Assembly: GCA_025786725.1 (NCBI GenBank)
Contig: JAHLTZ010000030.1
Span: 62,001 to 126,000, forward strand
Length of the DNA: 64,000 nt
Origin: Syncephalis fuscata
Lineage: Eukaryota; Zoopagomycota; Zoopagomycetes; Zoopagales; Piptocephalidaceae
Reading direction: 5' to 3'
Both the position numbers and the translations under genes were made by a program. The notes beneath the pieces are model-generated. The model was not told the DNA's origin. It saw only the letters and a list, made by a program, of their open reading frames with translations, and did not search any database. Of the stretch, positions 58,923 to 64,000 are shown in pieces (within the stretch, counting starts at the first letter, position 1; the number at the start of each line of letters is the position of its first letter).

Positions 58923-61900
58923 GCGCAAAGTGTGTTGTTGTTAGTAAGCCAGAAGGCTAGTGTTGATAATCGAAGTAGATTCGATAAAGCACAAAGCTTG
59001 AAATCAAAGTAGAAGCAAGTTAAACGAAAAGTGAACGAAGAGGAAAATACAAACTTTCTCGATAAGACGGACGGTTTTATTCCTCCTCTCTGCGGGCATG
59101 TTGATATGAAACGCAATGATGATTGGTGGATAAACAAGTTCCAGATCTTAATCCATCTTCACTCACTCACCCACCCACAATATTGTGTATGTATATAATA
59201 GCAGATACATTACAACAATAATAGATAATTAATAACAACGATAGTAACAGGTTAATGACAACAAAATAGCATGGATCAACAATAATATCGTATTATAATA
59301 GAATATTTAACAGCAATAACAATAAATAACACTGATAACAATAACAGATACTGATGACATATTAGTAATTATTTGGATCTATTAATCAGTATTGATCATG
59401 TAATTTAATCATTTATAATCCTTTGGATTAGAAACAACATCTTATTTGAAACTGTTTTGTTTCAACAGTTACAGTATCAAAACAAATTAAACTTCCGATA
59501 AAAACGGTTAAATCTATCCGATACAAATAACTCCGAACAATAAGTAGGCCCAAAATGGCAGATTTTTCTTTATTGTGAGGGGTATCACTTTTACAAAGAC
59601 GGCTTACTGCAAAATAGTATTTCTTATTCCAATTGATTTGGACATGTGATTATGCAGTAGATCATGTGGCCATAGCTATATGTCTAGAACAAGTATTAGA
59701 ATACCGCCATGCTATACTGCAGTTATTATTAGTGTTAGCGTTGTTGTTGTTGTTAATGGTCAAAGGGGGCGGTTTGATATTTGATCGGGCTGCAGGATGG
59801 CCTATCATTTGTGTCACCTGGCGAAGCCATCTTTTTGGCACACGGTCCAAACCAAGTCAACGTCCTTCCTTTTTGTTCCGATCCATGCATATCCACATGT
59901 TTTGAATAACAATTACAACAACGGCTGCCTCGTGCTTCATACCGGCTATAGTTCAACAATGACGATAATGGATATCGGCTTGGCAATTAGTAGCTCGGCC
60001 GTAACCTTCTCTCTTGGACAAAAAAGAACATGGCCATTGCCGTTCTTATCATTGTGGCTCTCCTTTCTCGCTCGCCCGTTCGCTTTATGCACTCTTATTA
60101 TGCCGAGAGTTTAAAACTCAGCAAGTAGTTTTAAAGCATTCCCATTCTTATTACTATTATACAACTAGACTCGATTTATCAATTCGATGATTAAACTGGT
60201 CCATTGGCTTGGTCAATTAAACACTGTTTGCTAATTGCTAGTAAGCTAGCTAGTTAATCCACTAGTTAGCAGTTGTGTTACTCAATCAGTGAATGAATCC
60301 ATGGGTGGGTACGTGAATTGTTTAGTTAGTCACTCAGTCAGTCAGTCAGTCGATCAGTCAGTCAGTCAGTTTATTAGTCACACCTTTATTTACTCACATT
60401 GATCGGTGTAGATAGGCTAATGATAAATGTGTGGCACGAATACTCGGGGGTTTTCTTTCACTTTTCCTTTTCCCAGTTCTCAACTTACTCACACGCACTC
60501 ACTATACTCACACACACACCGGCAGTTCATAGTAATACTTGTAGTAGTCGTTGTTGTCTCTTCTTCTTCTCTGTTGTCTACGGCTTCTACTTTTCTTTCT
60601 TTCTAGTTCTCTTTGTGTTGTCGTATCCTGTTTTTGCACTAGTGCTGTTCATTGCTTCTCTTTCGCGTCTTGTTTTGGTCATTACCTTACTTACTCTTTC
60701 TCTCGTTACTTGCTTCCATACCTGATACAACCTATCAGTATTGACTATCACCTACGGCTGTACCGTCTACACCGTCGCTTCATTTGGTTGGTTGGTTAAG
60801 TTCATTTAGTTGATTTAGGTAAGTAGTGATTCCATAGCTATTCAGTCTGTATGCGTCTACTTTATTGTTCTATGCCTCTTTACCACTGTCCATACGTGTA
60901 TGTATGATGCATATATTCATAGAGTATATGCTACTTGCACTTTCTATTACTTGTTTCATGGTTAGATTAGTCATTGACAGATCTGACATGACTTTGTTAA
61001 TAATGATCACGCGTATACCACTTGTTTCTATTTGACTCTTCTTTTGTATAATATATACCAAGCAATAGAAGGGACAACAGTAGTTTAAATGACTCTTTCA
61101 TTCTATATGTGCTTCATTGTGTTTAATAACACTATGGATTAAAAAGCACATAAACGACATTGTCTACTCTACTGATTGCTATGCAAACACCACCATTATC
61201 TGTCTGTTATGATATATACTATTTATTATTGTCAAAAGTCTATCTTTATTTATGGCTGTAGATATAAATATGACAGCCAATAGACTGGATGGCTGCATGT
61301 CAACCGCTGCATTTCTCGTTTCTCTTGCTGTATGCCTAGACCGTCTAAATCGACTAGATTGTATTGTGCATAATGCATATAGACATACATACACCGACTT
61401 TCCCACGACGCATTGTTAAAAAGCGTTGTTTATTCCTATTTACGTATTCGTAATGGCATGGCAAACCGTGTGATGTCGCCATCACAAGTACGTAGATCTA
61501 CTCATCATGACGATGATGATGATGCTATCACCGTTGTAATGATCTCGGTGATAAGCATCATCAGGCATTGGCCAGTTTATATGCTGCGCCATGCCACATT
61601 GCATGTTTTGTGTGTGTGTGTGTGTGTGTGTGATCAGCTTCTCCACACATATGCAATGTAGTGTGGTGACCAATCGCCGTTATTATCCGATGTCTATTTG
61701 TATTTATCACACAACAATACCAATTATACATCGGACATATAATGATTGGTAAAATACCGCCTTTTCTTTTTTGCCATTATTTTGTCGGATAATTATTGCT
61801 ATGTCCATGTACCGCTTATCGGCATGCTTGGCAGCAGTCACAAATCCGATAATAACGGTGGAAAGGAGAAAGCAACATTTGAGGGGCTTTTTTGACAGAG

Positions 61901-62306
61901 AAAAGGGGAGATTACAGGCTGCTCTGATCAGCGTTGTACGCATGACGAGCAGCCAATTTTCCTATGGACAGTTGTTGTTTTCGTGGCCTTCCTTGTTTTT
62001 GCACCTAGAACATGTGTGTATCAACGGGTGGGCAATGTGTGTGTGTGTGTAGGTGAATGGGTAGACAGTGTACGTCCATTATGGCTACACGAAAATATGC
62101 CAACTACCTTTGATTCATTCTAGCATATAAAAAACTATATATATATGGGAGTGTCATATCGGCGTATGTAAAAGAAGCCTACTTTCATTGTTCCTCCCCT
62201 TGTTTTCAATACACTGTTCTTTCTCCTGAAGTTTTAGTCGTTTAGTATTTTTTTCTGTTGCTCATTTTTTGCTTTGCGATCATTACCAACAAGTAGTTTA
62301 TTATTG
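58923..62306. other. Long intergenic region: CPA1 promoter and probable cold-shock gene leader
   Basis: About 3.4 kb without a supported coding region. A perfect-to-imperfect GTCA tandem tract lies near 60325-60371. A pyrimidine-rich stretch at 60455-60720 ends before GATTTAG|GTAAGT (about 60817-60826), which could be a 5' UTR exon and donor for the downstream gene. A (TG)n tract lies at 61612-61633. Confidence 0.45.
60325..60371. repeat. GTCA tetranucleotide tandem repeat
   Basis: (GTCA/GTCAGTCAGTCG)n in non-coding DNA. Confidence 0.9.
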
Positions 62307-63534
62307 ATGTTTATTCATAGTATTTCATCCTTGGGCGGCTTACAATACAGCCACGAATCACCGCCTGCTATATCCCATATGTCAATGACTCCTTCTGGCA
62401 TGACCGCGACCTCAATGGTGGGTGCCACCGGCACTCGTAAGACGGGCCGTGTCAAGTTCTTTAATAGCCAGAAAGGCTTTGGCTTTGTAATTCCAGACGA
62501 TAAAGGTACCTTTGGTAACGCAGAAGGTAAGTAATAGTTGCAAACAGTTGTCGTTGCTAGTAGGGTCATTTCTACTGCACGACCGCATCAGTCATTAATA
62601 TTAACAAACAATCTGATACAGTGTTTGTTCACCATACGGCTATTCATAACGACGGCGGTTTCAAAAGTCTTGCTGAGGTAGGTACAGGTTATCACGGTGT
62701 GATCGCAGATCATGGCTAATAAGTTCTATTTTTGGATGGTTGTACAGGGTGAAGATGTAGAATTTGATATGGTTAAAGGTCCAAAGGGCTTCCAAGCCGC
62801 CAATGTGACCGGTCCATCTGGCACTTCCGTTAAAGGTGATCCTAACGCCGGTCGCAGTCATACAGGCAATCCTGGTAATGGCAATCACGGCGGTCAAATG
62901 ACATCGAGTCCACAGCTCAACTTTAATGCATTTGGTGGATTGCCTATGACTGGCTATGGCATGCCAGGCCAGACAGCGGCGTTCGGCATTCCGTTCGGCC
63001 AAAGCCCACCATTTAACAATGCAGCCATGTTCCCTGGTGCATTTGGACAGGGCCAATTCCCCGGTAAGTAGCAATGGACTGATATTATGCACAATATTTT
63101 CACAATAAACTAACTCCGGTTATTGATAGTCTTTGGCGGTCTACCAACGGGTAATTTCCAGATGCAGCCAGCCGCAGCATTTGGCAGTAAGTTTGGATGA
63201 ATAACCATTTAATTCTTTAACCAAAAGTGGTAGATTCTTCACAATTCCCTACAACGCTATCGAATGGATCTGCTGCCACTTTCTCCACGGCTGGCATGCA
63301 AAATCCATCTGGATTTGTTGTACAACCTGGACAGGCAGCTCCACAAGTGTCGATGGGCCAAGATCCGCTAGCCAGTAAGTTACCATTGGCCCTCTACAGT
63401 ATCTGTAGAACATAGTTACTTATCTGTCTTTGTTACTATTTGATAATACAGGTTTATCGCAATCGGATTTTGATCTTACACCCCATTTCCAAGGTGCAGC
63501 AGATCAGCAATACCGCCGTCCATCGCAACAATAA
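62307..63534 (+). CDS. Cold-shock-domain (Y-box-like) RNA-binding protein
   Basis: Six exons (62307-62526, 62622-62677, 62748-63063, 63130-63186, 63228-63374, 63452-63534) joined in consistent phases give 292 residues. The cold-shock domain lies near residues 45-115: TRKTGRVKFFNSQKGFGFVI (RNP1 KGFGFV), VFVHHTAIHND (RNP2 VFVHH) and EGEDVEFDMVKGPKGFQAANVTGP. The rest is Gly/Pro/Gln/Phe-rich and low in charge (FGGLPMTGYGMPGQ...), the kind of tail that supports RNA granules, ending YRRPSQQ. It binds single-stranded nucleic acid, probably in mRNA packaging. The start is uncertain. An ATG at 62379 is an alternative, and TTCATAG at about 62318 could be an acceptor from a 5' UTR intron. Confidence 0.92.
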
Positions 63535-64000
63535 GTAAATAGCGATACGGCATTGTTGTGCAAATTACCGCTGTCTTATTTGCACACACAAACACACACA
63601 CATACACATGCTATACACGTAGGACCATAGGTATTCTATCAGTGTGCTGTTTGTAATTTTGATAGATTTCAACGGGATGCTTTTTAGCTATCTGTGCTCA
63701 TTATGAAGCAGTTGGCAAACAGTGTTTCCAGATGCTCTTTCTTGTTTCTCGCTTTCTGTTGCCACCATCACACATCCGCTATTTCTATTTCCTTCGTTTC
63801 CCTTTTTATCACTGTTATCGTTGTGTGCTACACTTGTTCTACACAGCATATCTATATTTCATCTTTCCGAATCGTGGTATATCTTATGCTTTACTCTATC
63901 TCTTTACCTATCTCTCTCTATCTCTCTATCTACCTCCCCATCTACCTCTCTCTCTCTCTCTCTACATTTGCTAATATTCCGATAGCATGCCGTTGTGGTA
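63535..64000. other. 3' flank of the cold-shock gene; pyrimidine-rich tract
   Basis: Contains CACACA repeats near 63586-63608 and TCTCTC runs at 63895-63965. No coding region supported up to the window edge. Confidence 0.5.

Noticed and set aside
58820-59137. 105-codon minus-strand frame over the CPA1 leader
   Set aside because: It overlaps the attenuator-type uORF in another frame and crosses its intron. The uORF explains the region better.
59633-60114. Overlapping 90- and 105-codon frames upstream of CPA1
   Set aside because: No start context, splice logic or domain. Low-complexity intergenic DNA.
63722-63985. Ser/Leu/Phe-rich frames at the right edge
   Set aside because: Produced by TCTC/CTCT runs. 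No support beyond length.

Overview
This is a nuclear fragment from a fungus, probably an early-diverging lineage of the Zoopagomycota/Mucoromycota type. The DNA is AT-rich. Most genes are cut by many short introns (about 40-100 nt, GTAAG donors, CTAAC/CTAAT branch motifs close to TAG/CAG acceptors). Fungal markers include an arginine-specific CPA1 with an arginine-attenuator-type upstream peptide, an Mso1-type protein and a 7TM protein with a C-terminal RGS domain. The lineage is an inference from architecture. I cannot name a species.

Layout. 1-3.2 kb: degenerate repeats. 3.2-6.1 kb: a small membrane protein and a 7TM-RGS receptor. 6.1-9.1 kb: repeats. 9.1-21.6 kb: an Mso1-like protein, COPII scaffold Sec16 and DEAD-box helicase Rok1/DDX52. 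21.9-28.4 kb: a second 7TM protein, a small tail-anchored protein, and a third 7TM-like gene flanked by two near-identical ~415 bp direct repeats. 29.1-35.2 kb: COG5 and a PPR protein, tail to tail. 36.1-40 kb: a head-to-head inverted duplication of an alpha/beta hydrolase. 40.2-46.5 kb: a STIMATE/TMEM110 homologue, an adenylate-kinase-family enzyme and a TM9SF nonaspanin. 46.5-49.4 kb: repeats. 49.4-51.7 kb: an FHA-domain kinase of Rad53/Chk2 type. 51.8-53.2 kb: repeats matching 1.7-2.6 kb in inverse orientation. 53.2-56.8 kb: divergent WDR53-like and zinc-finger genes. 57.2-58.9 kb: CPA1 with its leader peptide. 62.3-63.5 kb: a cold-shock-domain RNA-binding protein.

Gene functions lean towards the secretory pathway (Sec16 at ER exit, COG5 in Golgi tethering, Mso1-like at exocytosis, TM9SF in endomembranes) plus three multi-pass receptor-like proteins. 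I see no operon-like logic.

The two observations I rate highest are these. (1) An intron-split upstream reading frame ahead of CPA1 encodes SDYISDHVWKA, the core of the arginine attenuator peptide. (2) At least a dozen single-base reading-frame breaks occur across otherwise conserved genes. Nearly all are one-base losses and most can be explained by a missing G. The four that can be checked against a paralogous copy in this window are all a missing G. This looks like a systematic consensus error, but it should be tested against reads and RNA.
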